Positions 1-10,888 of a stretch of DNA of 64,000 nucleotides are shown here, one piece after another (the stretch's first letter is position 1; every line of letters begins with the position of its first letter). The stretch is from Pseudofabraea citricarpa (lineage: Eukaryota > Ascomycota > Leotiomycetes > Helotiales > Dermateaceae). The stretch lies in the NCBI GenBank assembly GCA_029641185.1, contig JAPWGK010000013.1:558001-622000 (forward strand), written 5' to 3'. The notes beneath the pieces were generated by a model, which saw only the letters and a list, made by a program, of their open reading frames with translations, searched no databases and was not told the origin of the DNA. The translations under genes were made by a program, and so were the position numbers.

Positions 1-215
1 GATTTGAGTGGCCGCTGGGTACATGGGCAAAGGGAAAGAAATATAAGACTCTAGGGGCTTGGTGCAAAGAGGATGTGTTGAAAGGGTTGCAGGCTATTAG
101 TATGGCAGTCATGACGAAGGGGTTGCGAATGGCTCCTGATGATATCGATGCACTTATTACCGAGGTTAAGGAAGAGGTTGAGAGTGGTAAGGTGCATGTT
201 TATATTCCCATGTAA
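1..215 (+). CDS. C-terminal end of a LaeA-like SAM-dependent methyltransferase (5' truncated)
   Basis: The open frame enters from the left edge (first full codon at 3) and ends in TAA at 213-215, giving about 70 residues. It begins with a WPLGTWAKGKKYKTLG-type segment and finishes with a helix (DDIDALITEVKEEVESG) followed by VHVYIPM. This arrangement, a P-x-G-x-W strand, a long amphipathic helix and a terminal H-x-Y-x-P, is the usual tail of the fungal LaeA/TAM-like methyltransferases, many of which sit in or near secondary-metabolite loci. The SAM-binding motifs lie outside the window, so the assignment rests on the tail alone. It could be any member of that large family; no specific substrate can be inferred. 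Confidence 0.6.
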   Translation, partial: FEWPLGTWAKGKKYKTLGAWCKEDVLKGLQAISMAVMTKGLRMAPDDIDALITEVKEEVESGKVHVYIPM

Positions 216-1285
216 GTCTTGTGAATCTTTCGTTTCTTTATTTACTTGATGCTGATTTGCCTTTCACGAAGATATGTCGTGTATGGACGTACACCTACGT
301 AATTATGCGATGTAAAGAAGTTCGAAAATATTGAAATGAATTTATAACGATAGCGTTATATGTTTCATATATGAGGGAGGGAGTGACGGGGCCGCTGCAG
401 TATACCTAAGGTACCTTGGACCTTGGTATGTAGTTAGGTAGCTCGCTTAAATTGCTTAAGTCACTGTTTACTGGTGTATGATAAGTAAATGACCAGTAAA
501 ACTCATGGGAGAAAACTGATGTAAGAACCAAACAACAAGTTAATAAATACATGCTTTGGAGAAGATATCAGTTTTGGACATTCGATGTTTGTTAAAGTAG
601 TTGGAACCTAGGTAGCTATTGATTTCTGAGAATAGTGAATAACAGTAGCCCCAAACCTTTGACTTCAACAACACCAAAAGAAGTTGAACGGTCATCCAAG
701 GTATAATGCGATATATATCACCAGCAGAAGTAGAACATCTTTTGTGGCAATTTGAATTCTATCACGATCCCGTTATAATCACAAATCTCTGTCTTTTATT
801 TTGTTGTCTACTTTGTGTACCTGCTGACATCTGGTTTCTGGGAATTGAAATCAAACAATAAATTAAAACCATTGAATATGTTTTAATATTATTAGAAGCC
901 CAAGGTCCTTCGACTTTAAGAGGGAGCCTCCTTAGAATTATTGACATCACGTCAGGTGACCATATTAGTCATCCACATAACTTCCATAACGCGACGCGAC
1001 GCAGCTTCATTTTGACTCGTCGAACGCCAAAGCATTACAGAATGAACAACACATAATCTCATCACAATATCCCATATTTCGTGTGGCCTCTTCTTTTAGC
1101 GGGCTAAATAAAGGACATTACGGAAATACCCCGCGCATCAATTATGACTACGCCCAGCATTTGCACGGATTCACGGGTCATCGTCCGGAGACTATCCGGA
1201 GAGTGGAGGGGCAGCAGCATGTTGCCATCCCTATATCTCTGAGGCATGGAGCCTGCATGCAATGAAAGATGGAATCGCGAGCTCA
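216..1285. other. Intergenic, 3' flank of methyltransferase and promoter of GH43 gene
   Basis: About 1.07 kb, AT-rich in the middle. The only open frames are short and without recognisable content. The last 200 bases are the promoter of the GH43 gene, with a GGCTAAA motif at 1102-1108 and a TATA-like TAAATAAA just after it. I see no RNA gene or repeat here. Confidence 0.6.
1102..1108 (+). promoter_or_regulatory. Possible XlnR/Xyr1 site (GGCTAAA) upstream of the GH43 gene
   Basis: GGCTAAA lies 184 bases before the chosen GH43 start. GGCTAR is the published XlnR/Xyr1 core and such sites are common upstream of xylanolytic genes. The motif is short and occurs by chance, so the support is its position only. 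Confidence 0.3.
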
Positions 1286-2986
1286 ATGACTATGGGATAC
1301 AAGGCGTACAATCTGGCGGTGTTGCTGCAACTCCACCTGTTCGTTATCTTCGTGGCAGCCATCAGAAATCCGATTATCTCTGGCTGGAACCCTGATCCGT
1401 CAATTCTCCGAGTTGGGAAGGATTACTACATTGCAACCTCTTCGTTCGAGTATTTTCCGGGTACGCCCATCTACAAGAGCACCGACCTGGCAAATTGGGA
1501 GTTAATATCTCATGCCTTTACAACTCCACAAACACATCAGAGTTATGGCGTCCCAACAGGAGCCGGTTTATGGGCACCAACTCTTTCTTATATTGACGGC
1601 AAATTCTATATTGCTGCCATGACTCGCTGGACTTATGACCCAGTTGCACGAGTCTGGCCTCGCATCTACTATGCATCATCGAGCGATCTCAAGGTTTGGT
1701 CTGACTTGACCTGGGCCGACCCATGGGGCATCGATCCAGGCATTTACCAAGATCCAAAGACAAACAAAACCTATCTGAATCTGATGGCGCCAAACAACAA
1801 TCAGGACAGAATTTGGGGCATCTACCAGTGTGAAATCGATTTGGCGACAGGTGGATGTATCGGCGAGTATCGCTCGATGTGGAATGGCACACTCACGCAC
1901 AACAGCACGGCACGTCCTGAGGGTCCGAAGATGCTCTATCGGCAAGGATTCTACTATCTTCTGATTGCTGAAGGAGGAACGGATGATCTGCATCGTTCTA
2001 CGATTGCGCGAAGCCGCTCACCTATGGGGCCTTGGGATCCCGCTCCAAACAACCCGTTGTTGTTTAATGGTGGTTATGGCTTCGATAATTTGACTGTTCA
2101 GTCAACTGGACACGCCACTCTTGTTGACACACCTGAAGGTGAATGGTATGCTGCATTCATCGCTCGACGAAAGATAAATGGTACCTCTCCCTTGGGCCGG
2201 GAAACATTTCTCACCCCCGTCAAATGGAATAAGGAAGGTTGGCCAGTGTTAAATAACCAGCAGCCCATCCTGCTCAACGAGAAGTTTGGGCCTTCGAGTA
2301 TCCAGCAGGCTCTCGTGCCTGCCAAGTTCCGAGATGACTTTGACTCTAAAGCACTGGACCAAAGCTGGTACCAACTTCGCACACCATACACCTCCAACTT
2401 CGAGCTAACTGGCCGGAGTGTTATATTCAAGCCAAATGTATTCGGACTCAGTGACCGCGATACTCCTGCCGCACTCTTGCGCAAACAAAAGAGTCTCAAT
2501 ATGACCTTTTCGGCCACCCTATTAGCAACGAAGAAGCCATTAGGTCCAAGAATGACTATCGGTATCTCTGCTTACCTATCTGAATTTCAGCATCAAGACA
2601 TTGGAGTTGGTGGTTGCATCAATTCAACAGGCATGTGCATTTATAATTCCCTGCGAAAAAATACCACGGTTGAATTCGAACAAATCCCTCTTAATCATTC
2701 CTCTATCCCAAGTGGCTTGACTCTGCATATTCGCGCCACACCCCTAGCATATGAGTTCGGCTACAGCATTGGACCTGCTTCAGCAACCACTAAATACATC
2801 TCAAAGATCGAATCCTCATGGCAAGCATTCGCGCCGGCTAACTTCTTCGTGTTTGAAGGCAATTCATTTGCATTGTTTGCAAGTGCAGGTGGGGAGCCGT
2901 GGCCATATAATGGGCCGGAGGTCGGCTTCACTAACGTCGTTGAGACGTATTTTGAAGAGAATATTCCAGATTATGACACATGGTAG
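1286..2986 (+). CDS. Secreted GH43 beta-xylosidase / alpha-L-arabinofuranosidase
   Basis: Single-exon gene, 566 residues from the ATG at 1286 (an in-frame ATG at 1262 would only add eight polar residues before the signal peptide). The N-terminus is hydrophobic (AVLLQLHLFVIFVAA) and fits a signal peptide. The GH43 five-bladed propeller follows: NPDPSI supplies the catalytic base Asp37, WGIDPGIY the pKa-modulating Asp150, and RPEGPK the catalytic acid Glu212. From about residue 310 to the end there is a beta-sandwich region typical of xylan 1,4-beta-xylosidases (GH43 plus C2 domain). It should release xylose or arabinose from xylo-oligosaccharides outside the cell. Several N-x-S/T sites agree with secretion. 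It faces a GH95 gene tail to tail across about 400 bases. Subfamily 11-like by overall pattern; exact specificity cannot be read from sequence. Confidence 0.9.
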   Translation: MTMGYKAYNLAVLLQLHLFVIFVAAIRNPIISGWNPDPSILRVGKDYYIATSSFEYFPGTPIYKSTDLANWELISHAFTTPQTHQSYGVPTGAGLWAPTLSYIDGKFYIAAMTRWTYDPVARVWPRIYYASSSDLKVWSDLTWADPWGIDPGIYQDPKTNKTYLNLMAPNNNQDRIWGIYQCEIDLATGGCIGEYRSMWNGTLTHNSTARPEGPKMLYRQGFYYLLIAEGGTDDLHRSTIARSRSPMGPWDPAPNNPLLFNGGYGFDNLTVQSTGHATLVDTPEGEWYAAFIARRKINGTSPLGRETFLTPVKWNKEGWPVLNNQQPILLNEKFGPSSIQQALVPAKFRDDFDSKALDQSWYQLRTPYTSNFELTGRSVIFKPNVFGLSDRDTPAALLRKQKSLNMTFSATLLATKKPLGPRMTIGISAYLSEFQHQDIGVGGCINSTGMCIYNSLRKNTTVEFEQIPLNHSSIPSGLTLHIRATPLAYEFGYSIGPASATTKYISKIESSWQAFAPANFFVFEGNSFALFASAGGEPWPYNGPEVGFTNVVETYFEENIPDYDTW

Positions 2987-3394
2987 TTTGAAATCATGAA
3001 CTTCAAATGGCTTGCAACCGGTCATATTTAATCTCCATGTTCAATTTTGGCTGCACTCAGAGTTTAGCCATAAAATGCTCAGGCATAGCCATATGAAAAG
3101 GATCACGGTTCAATTTCAGCAGCTGCTTTCCTGCTAGGATACAATGGCTTAAAACATGACCACGGTGGCTGGAATTGTAGTCCGATGGTATGCCTTATTT
3201 GATTTAAAAATGCAGTTTTTCAAAGCACTCAAGTACCTATAAATACCGTCTGCAATGTTCAGCGAAAGCAAGAGATGCGAGTCTCATCTTCAACTTCATC
3301 ACCTGTAAAAACTAGCTCTGATGGTCAGCGACACAATTTACTGCTTTATCATTTTTGTTCTTCGAGAATAGGGTCCAATTCATTCGCAGCCAGT
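2987..3394. other. Convergent 3' intergenic region (GH43 / GH95)
   Basis: About 400 bases between two stop codons on opposite strands. It should hold both 3' untranslated regions. No open frame, repeat or RNA gene is visible. Confidence 0.6.
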
Positions 3395-6036
3395 CTATGT
3401 AATAGTAACAGTGTAGGTTTCGTTCTTCTTTGTCTGCAAGAACAAAAAGTCGCCCTTTCCATATCCATGAACTTGGATAACTGGAGAGTTCTTTTCTCCA
3501 ATTGGCGAAGTACCCGCTGTTACCCAGACTGGTCCACCATTTTTAGATAGGATCGTTGAGTTGGCAAGTTGTCTATCCGAATTCCAATAAATATCAACTA
3601 CAAAATTACCACGACTGAGTAGTCCTTGAACTGAACCGCCACCATCACTCGCCCAAGTAGAGGGCAAGGCAGGAAGGAGTCGCATGAGCGGAACACCAGC
3701 GTGGTCTCCAACGAATGTGGGCTTCATAGAAGATCTTTTGCCGTCCGGATCAGATGCTACAAGCTCATGGCTCTGAAGAAGCGCTTCAGCAATACCAGCA
3801 GTGCATCCAAAATTACCGTCAATCTGGAACGCAGCTGGCGGGCCTGTAGTAAGCATGCTAGTGGGATGAGTCAAGTTGGTAAGGAGGTGGATTAGGCTTT
3901 CACCAACACTCGTGGCATTAAAAGTTCTTGCGGCGAGTGAAATAGACCAGGCCCTACTCCAAGCTGTATCGCCGCCGCCAGAGTCTAGCCTCCGGTTAAG
4001 GGACGTTCTGGCTGCGTTGAAGGTGGAAGTATTTGACAGAGTGATCTCGCTACCGGGATATAATCCCCAGAGATGTGAAAAATGGCGATGCCTAATTTCT
4101 GTCTCTTTATAATCCTCTATCCATTCTTGGATGCCACCGTATGAAGGGCTTACCATAAGTGGTGGTAGTTGAGCTCTTGTTGTTTTCAGTCTATTCGCTA
4201 ATACAGTGTCATTGATACCGAGGATAGATTGCGCTTCAAGTACAATGGAGAAGAGGGCGCGGAGAAGAGAATTGTCCATAGTCGGTCCCAACGTTAATGC
4301 TGCCGTCTTGGTAGTGTTGGGCACGTAATACGAATTTTCAGGGGAAATGGAAGGATTAGTTACCTTCCAACCATTGTAGGAGGTCATGAAGTCCAAGAAG
4401 AAGGTTGCTGCATCCACGAGGGTTTTGTATTTCTCAGCCAGCAAAGAAATGTCGCCAGTGAAAAGGTAGTAGTCATGAATGTGCGTAACAAGCCAAGCAA
4501 GGCCAGTCGGCCACCAAGTTGCGCTCATTGCGTTATCCTGAGGTGCCGAGTCACCCCAAAGGTCAGTGTTGTGATGTGCCATAGCGCCTCCAGCTCCGTA
4601 CATTTGTTTTGCTGTCTCTATTCCTGTGTTTCGCACGCTCTCTATCAAGTCCCAAAGTGGTGCATTTAGTTCAGGCAAGTCTAAATTCAGTGAGTACACA
4701 ACCAACTTAACCTTCAAATTAAAGCTTACTCGTAACAAGGGACAGCCAGTGATTCATTTCTGCTGTGCCATTAGCGATAATAATCCCACTGTACTTATAT
4801 ACATAGCGTACGAGTGTTGATGTTGATGGTATACTTTGATCCCCACTGCGGGTCTAAATCCACACTCCAAATCCCTTGCAGATTCGGAGGGAGCGTCCCA
4901 GTTCTCGCACTTGATATCAACAGATATCTGCCAAATTGAAAGGAGAGTGCTGCAAGTTCTGGGTCGAACTGCTTCGCCATGGCAACCAATCGACGGGAAG
5001 TATTCAGAGCCTTTTGCTGAGAGGTCGATTGACCCAGATCAATAGAGACGCGTGATGCCAGAGCCTGGTAATCCTGAATATGCTCGGTACGGATTGAACC
5101 GTACGATGCAGCTTTCGCCTTATCCAGGTCCTCCAGGACGGCACTTCTGGGGTCTGACTTGCGGAAACTGGTCCATGCAGAGAAGTAGATCCAAGCCTCA
5201 TCAGCTCCTTCGACCTTGACATAGTCTCCTATAGTGTATACCTTACCAGTCGAAGCGACGACGGTTGCACCAGCCACAAAAGTGATCGCCTCCGACCCAC
5301 CACTGGCGCCACCCATAACGATGGTATCATTCCCCACCTTGAGGCTGTAGTCCTGGTAGCGATTCAAGGATGTACCACGACGTAGGTGGATGCTGAAATT
5401 CACAGCTCCTGCTTCATCTGCTAGGATTTTGATGCCAATTACGCCCGCAGGATTACTGGCAATGTACTCTCGCTTAAATGTGGTATTCTCTACCCGATAC
5501 TGCACACCTACTGTGCTATCTTCCAGATCAAGCCACCGTTCATAATTACTAATGGTAGCTCTATGCTTCATCGCAAGCTGGAGATCCCCGAGGAAATCAA
5601 AATGTCTCGTGGAAACCGGTGTTCCGACATATACGAACCCTGCCAGTTCTCCAGCATTCATGAGATCGCCCGAAGCGATGGATGTTTGCAGTTGTTGCAA
5701 ATCTTCATATGAGTACAGTCAGTTATTGCTTCTATTAACTTGTTAACGTAAAGACATACAATTCAACGCATCAGGATTCACGCGCTTGAGATGTCCACCA
5801 GACCAGAGAGAATCCTCATTCATCCGTATATTCTCTGCAGCTACTCCGCCGGTGATGGCTGCCCCAAGGCGACCGTTGCCAACCACGTAGGATTCATTGA
5901 AATACACACCCGGGGCTGAATCCCAGAGGCGCGATGAGATCGATGCGGAATTGGGTTTGGGTATGATTATTGAGGAAACTGTGGGGAAAATGGCCATGAA
6001 CGCTACGAGGCGTTGCAGAAGATGTCCCAGGGTCAT
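3395..6036 (-). CDS. Secreted GH95 alpha-L-fucosidase
   Basis: Four exons on the minus strand: 6036-5760, 5702-4812, 4759-4730 and 4680-3395, giving 827 residues. A signal peptide is visible ([13 protein letters not shown]). The GH95 N-domain follows ([19 protein letters not shown]), then the catalytic barrel with PPNLQGIW, the paired asparagines of YTININT (Asn386, Asn388), SPEN (Glu514, the likely acid), [13 protein letters not shown], and QIDGNFG (Asp687). These match the two Asn, Glu and Asp used by the inverting GH95 fucosidases, from family knowledge. Length is usual for fungal GH95. The enzyme would remove fucose, for example from xyloglucan side chains. The tiny third exon (10 codons) lies between two short introns. 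The second intron ends in CAGCAG; using the second AG gives the family-like INTQMN, the first adds one residue. Confidence 0.88.
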
Positions 6037-8243
6037 AGTAACTTGATTGTTCTTTTCTGTGACTATTGCATTCAGTTACTCAGTCACCACTTGGATACAC
6101 AGAATGGAACCGACAGATTAATATACATTAGGATGTTCTTCAATCGCATGTACCATTTATGATATACATGGATCACAGTGCGTCATTTAGCACAGACGGA
6201 AAATTATCTACCTATGAAAAGCATACCTGGTTTTGATCATGTCGAACCATTGAAGGCGGGGTGGATACGAAAACTATACCGGCAAAATAGCCTATTTATC
6301 GGCATTATCTCCGAGACAAGAGCCGGTACGAATACTGTACCTTGTCACTAGATCACAGCAGATGAGAATACTAGACCATTACTTTCTCGTCACGCAGGCT
6401 GCACCAACTTAGGTCTTGGAGTCAAAATAAGTGCGGGGTTGCATTTTCCTCGTCAATCGCTTTCTACTTTTTCGTCTTGGTGAAGCTCGTGGCTTTTGCA
6501 GGTATCATCCGCCGTGCCCGAAGAGGTCTTGTATTTTGGCCTGCTTCTATCTCGTTATCACAATTCACAATCTTAAAAAGCAGATTGCTAGTGTATTTGT
6601 GGTGCCTTCCAGTTTGAATCGTGCGGAAGGCCATCGGCAAGTGACAAGGCATTGTGTTTTTATATCCCTCAACTGACCCTGTCTGGTAAGATTTAGAAGC
6701 CTCAGCTGCCTTTCTTTTTTCTTTCTGTTAGAAGAATAGTCACATGAGCACGTGATACGCTAGTGCCTATATAACGGCCTTTCCTCTTGTAGCTCCTCTT
6801 TCCTCGATACCGTCGAAACGAGCATCATATCACCAGAGTAAATATGTAGTGCCCATCGACCCATTGATTACAGTCAACCGACACTTTCTTTCTTTCTTTT
6901 TTAGCTGTGAAGTTGCTACTGGACTTTAGCTAGCACGGAAGCTAGATTTTCTGGGAAATCTCCAGGCGTAAACGATACCGCACCGGGAATCTAGAGCTGT
7001 AATTTATAGTAGGTTATTAAATAACCTCATATGGTCAAGAATGCAGTATATAGTTCTCTAGACTCAATTAACTTACTTGTATTTTCTAGATTCAGTGAAG
7101 TAGAGCAGGACCCTAGCCCACAAGCGTAATGATTAAGGTTTTGTTCTGAGTCTTGGACATTATCGGAAAATAGCCATGTGACCCAATATCCTATGCATGT
7201 TTGTTATCAGTGACTAAAAACTTGCAGGTAGAAGTATGCGGTAAAATACTCATGAACTGTAGCAATATGCAGCAGAATTGTATTGGAAGGCAAACATCAT
7301 AGGAAGTTTTTGGGTACTGAAGTAGATGGCAAAATGTAAGCCCCCATGTTGCTTAAGCGAGGGGATTATATAATAATTCAACCCTCCCACTTGACAGGAC
7401 ACAAGAGTTATTGATCTTAAATACTTTCCAAGGAAAAAATTCCTCTACAAATCAAAGCAGGAGTTGTATTCGAGGACTGTTTAAATATAAACGACTCTTT
7501 GAAAGCCGGGACTACCACTTTCTTTCAGTCTAGTCAACTTTAGGATTGCCATACTGGAGACCTATTTCCAGACTGTGGTTACACTTTAGTAATTAAGATG
7601 GCTTTATTGATTTAGTATACTATTTTGGAAGCGATATTCACACAATTTGAGATAAATGAGGTCAAACCCATCCGTTGCTCATCTTGTGACCGTCGTGCTT
7701 TTCGATGTCTCAGCATTGGCTCTGCTGACGAAAGTGCCTAAAGAAGTAGACTTCGGTCGGTAAAGGTTTCGATTGGATTTGTTGTGGATTGCAAATGCTT
7801 GACCTCTGTGTGGCAGAAGGCTAGTCATGCACTCCCTCTACTTGGCAAAAGCCAAAGACGGGGAATTCTTGTTGCTCTCCGCTCTTGCAACAACCGAGGA
7901 AAGTCCTTGAAACCCCGAACCAAAAATTGCTGAAGGAATGTAGGAGCTTATGATAAAAGAAGAGAGGTCTACACATCTCTTATCTACTGTCGCCTGTCTA
8001 CTTGGTTGGTTCTTGCCATTTTATATCTTCGTGGTTCTCGTTGCTGACCGACCCCACGATTCACGCGTCATTGGCGTTGTCAAGCGAAATCCCATCTGAA
8101 ATCCCGTTCTAGCTTTTTGGTTCATGCCCTGACCCTCCCGACCGCAAGGACCTACACCGCATCAATATTTGTACTGTACGATATTTGTATATGTATCCAT
8201 GGAGCCAGCACAAGCAGGACCAAAGAAACATTAGTTATTCTCC
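6037..8243. other. 2.2-kb gene-free region, head-to-head promoters of GH95 and SulP transporter
   Basis: The two flanking genes diverge, so both promoters are here. Open frames are short (81 codons at most in the first half) and have no recognisable motifs. Composition is AT-rich with T-runs near 6715 and 6887. I see no tRNA, repeat array or gene relic that I can name. Confidence 0.55.
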
Positions 8244-10888
8244 ATGTCATCACGACGCTCCATGTCTCCTCCGTCTCGAAGCTCCTCGGTTCGAAGCCAG
8301 GCTCTGCCCGGCCAGAGTCATGCCCCCTTAACCCCCAGCGGTCTTCGAGAAGCGCATACCCTCCCACTCTCGCCCGAAGACACGCACAACATGCACACGA
8401 TAGGTGGCGGCGACGGGCCCAGCAGCTCTGCATCTTCTCCTCGTGTACGTCCTACGCATATCAATACCGACTCTGACGCAGAGGACGATGCGACGAAGGA
8501 TTCGGGAATCGGACGAGTCGTGACGGAAACAACTGCTCTGCTTAGAAAACCTTTCGAGCTCGTCACTGGTCACGTACATGAAGGGCCTTGCAATCATGGC
8601 ACTTTCAGTCCGCGACTGGAGAGCAGAGCGGGCAGCTATAGGGAGAATGACTATGGGTTCGGAGGGTCGCCTGGCACAAGAGAGGGGAGTATTGGAGAGA
8701 GCAGCGGCATTTTTGGGAGCATTTTTGAGAATCTGGGATTCAAGAATGGCTCTGGCGGTTCGGGCAAGAAGAAGATGAGTACCACAAGTTACTTAGCTGA
8801 ACGGCATGGGATAAAGAATACAAACTCAATGTATGCACCCCCATTTCTATTAGCCTGATTGGTGAATACTCTGCTAACTTATTCTTCTTGATCAGGTATC
8901 TCCTATACTACGTTCCTTTCTTTGCTTGGATTAAGCAGTACAAATGGTCTTATCTGCAGGGCGATCTTGTCGCAGCTTTGACCATGGCATCCTTCTACAT
9001 TCCAATGGCTCTATCTTATGCTGCCAATCTTGGACATATCCCACCAATCAATGGTCTCTATTCATTCGTCTTCAATCCATTGATATATGCTTTCTTGGGA
9101 AGTTGTCCTCAAATGGTGGTTGGTCCGGAAGCTGCAGGTAGTCTCCTGGTTGGAAGTGTGGTCAAATCCAGCGTTGACAGTGGAAGACAAGACGATACAG
9201 ACGATGCTACAAATGCGAGGGTTGCTGGAGTGGTGACTGGAATGGCAGGGGCGGTCATTTTCATTGCTGGACTTACTCGGTTAGGATTTTTGGATAGCGT
9301 GTTGAGTAGGCCTTTCTTACGAGGCTTCATATCAGCAATCGGTTTTGTTATTGTGGTTGATCAACTTATCCCCGAAATGGGTCTTGCCCACCTGGCAGCA
9401 GCCGTTGGTGGCGTCAGTCATGGCAGCAGTATTGACAAGCTCATGTTTTTGATCCACAATGCGAAACATGCTCACGGTCTGACATCTATAGTGGCTGGAG
9501 TCAGTTTTGTGATCATCATGGTCTGCAGGTAATTCGACCCTTCCGGCTTCTTTTGGAAATATCTGACAAATTACAGGGAAGTTAAAAAACATCTTCAGCC
9601 GCGATATCCAAAGATCGCATTTCTCCCCGATCGCTTTCTTGTCGTGGTAGGATCGGCCATTATGTGCTGGTACTTTTCCTGGGACAAAAAAGGTCTTGAA
9701 GTTCTGGGAACTGTTCAGCCTGCAGCAGGAAGACCTTTCTCTTTCCAATGGCCATTTCAAGTCTCACATCTGAAGCATATTCGAGAGGCAATGGGCACCT
9801 CGTTCTTGATCGCTCTTCTTGGCTTCTTTGAATCATCTGTTGCTGCAAAGAGTCTGGGTGGAGCAGAAGGTAAAGGAGGAGAGGGAATCCAGGGCATTGC
9901 TCTTAGTCCAAATCGAGAGCTTGTCGCATTGGGCGTTGCTAATCTGGTTGGAAGTTGTTTCTGCGCTCTTCCAGCCTTTGGTGGGTATGGAAGAAGTAAA
10001 GTGAACGCCAACACTGGTGGTAAAACTCCGATGAGCAGCGTGTTCTTGAGTCTGATCACTGTTATTTGTGTTCTTTTCCTCCTGCCATATTTCTTCTTTC
10101 TTCCAGTAAGTCTACATTGCATGTTTTTACAATGGGATGACATGCTAATTGTTGGACAGAAAGCTGTATTGTCCTCTATGATTACCGTTGTGGCTTGGTC
10201 TCTTATCGAGGAAGCTCCTCATGATATATTCTTCTTTATCAAGATCAGAGGCTACACAGAACTGGGACTCATGACGATCATCTTTGCCGCAACGATATTT
10301 TACTCCTTAACCCTTGGTATCGCAATCGGTGTTGGACTCTCAGTTCTCCTGGTCATCAAACACAGTACCAGACCTCGCATCCAGATTTTAGGCCGCATTC
10401 CTGGAACTAGTCGCTTTGAGAATGCCGAGGAAAATCCCGAGAATCTTGAGTTTATCGAAGGATGTTTGATCGTAAAGATTCCCGAGCCATTGACCTTTGC
10501 CAATACTGGGGATCTCAAGAACCGGCTGAGGCGACTTGAGCTGTATGGTACTAATTTAGCACACCCTGCCTTACCTCGCGTTCGTTCCGAAGAGCATAAC
10601 AAAAATATTATCTTTGATATTCATGGAGTAACAGGTCTAGATGGGTCGGGTACACAGGTCCTAGAAGAGATCGTCAGAGGTTATCGGGATCGTGGGGTAC
10701 GAGTCTTCTTCTCCAGAGGGCCGGCTGTGGGTACCTCGATATACGAGAAGTTCCGACGAAGTGGGATAATAGATGCCTGCGGTGGTATTGACCACTTTGT
10801 CGCAGATGTGGGCGAAGCCTTGAGGCTAACCGAGACGGATCCCAATGAGGGATATGCCAACATGGCCGGCGATGAGGGTGGAGGATAG
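8244..10888 (+). CDS. SLC26/SulP-family anion transporter with C-terminal STAS domain
   Basis: Exons 8244-8830, 8896-9528, 9577-10105 and 10160-10888; 825 residues. Residues 1-195 are a Ser/Pro-rich cytoplasmic tail. Then comes the SulP core: YLLYYVPFFAWIKQYKW, the first helices with GDLVAALTMASFYIPMALSYA, and a run of about 12 membrane segments. A STAS domain (about residues 640-790) ends the protein, with IIFDIHGVTGLDGSG typical of that fold. In fungi this branch, with a long N-tail, includes vacuolar SulP-like proteins such as yeast YGR125W rather than the plasma-membrane sulfate permeases, so substrate and membrane are uncertain. The third intron (10106-10159) is 54 nt with no in-frame stop; reading through it would insert 18 residues between two helices (FFLP|KAVL), and its GTAAGT, CTAATT and CAG signals argue for splicing. 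Confidence 0.85.
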
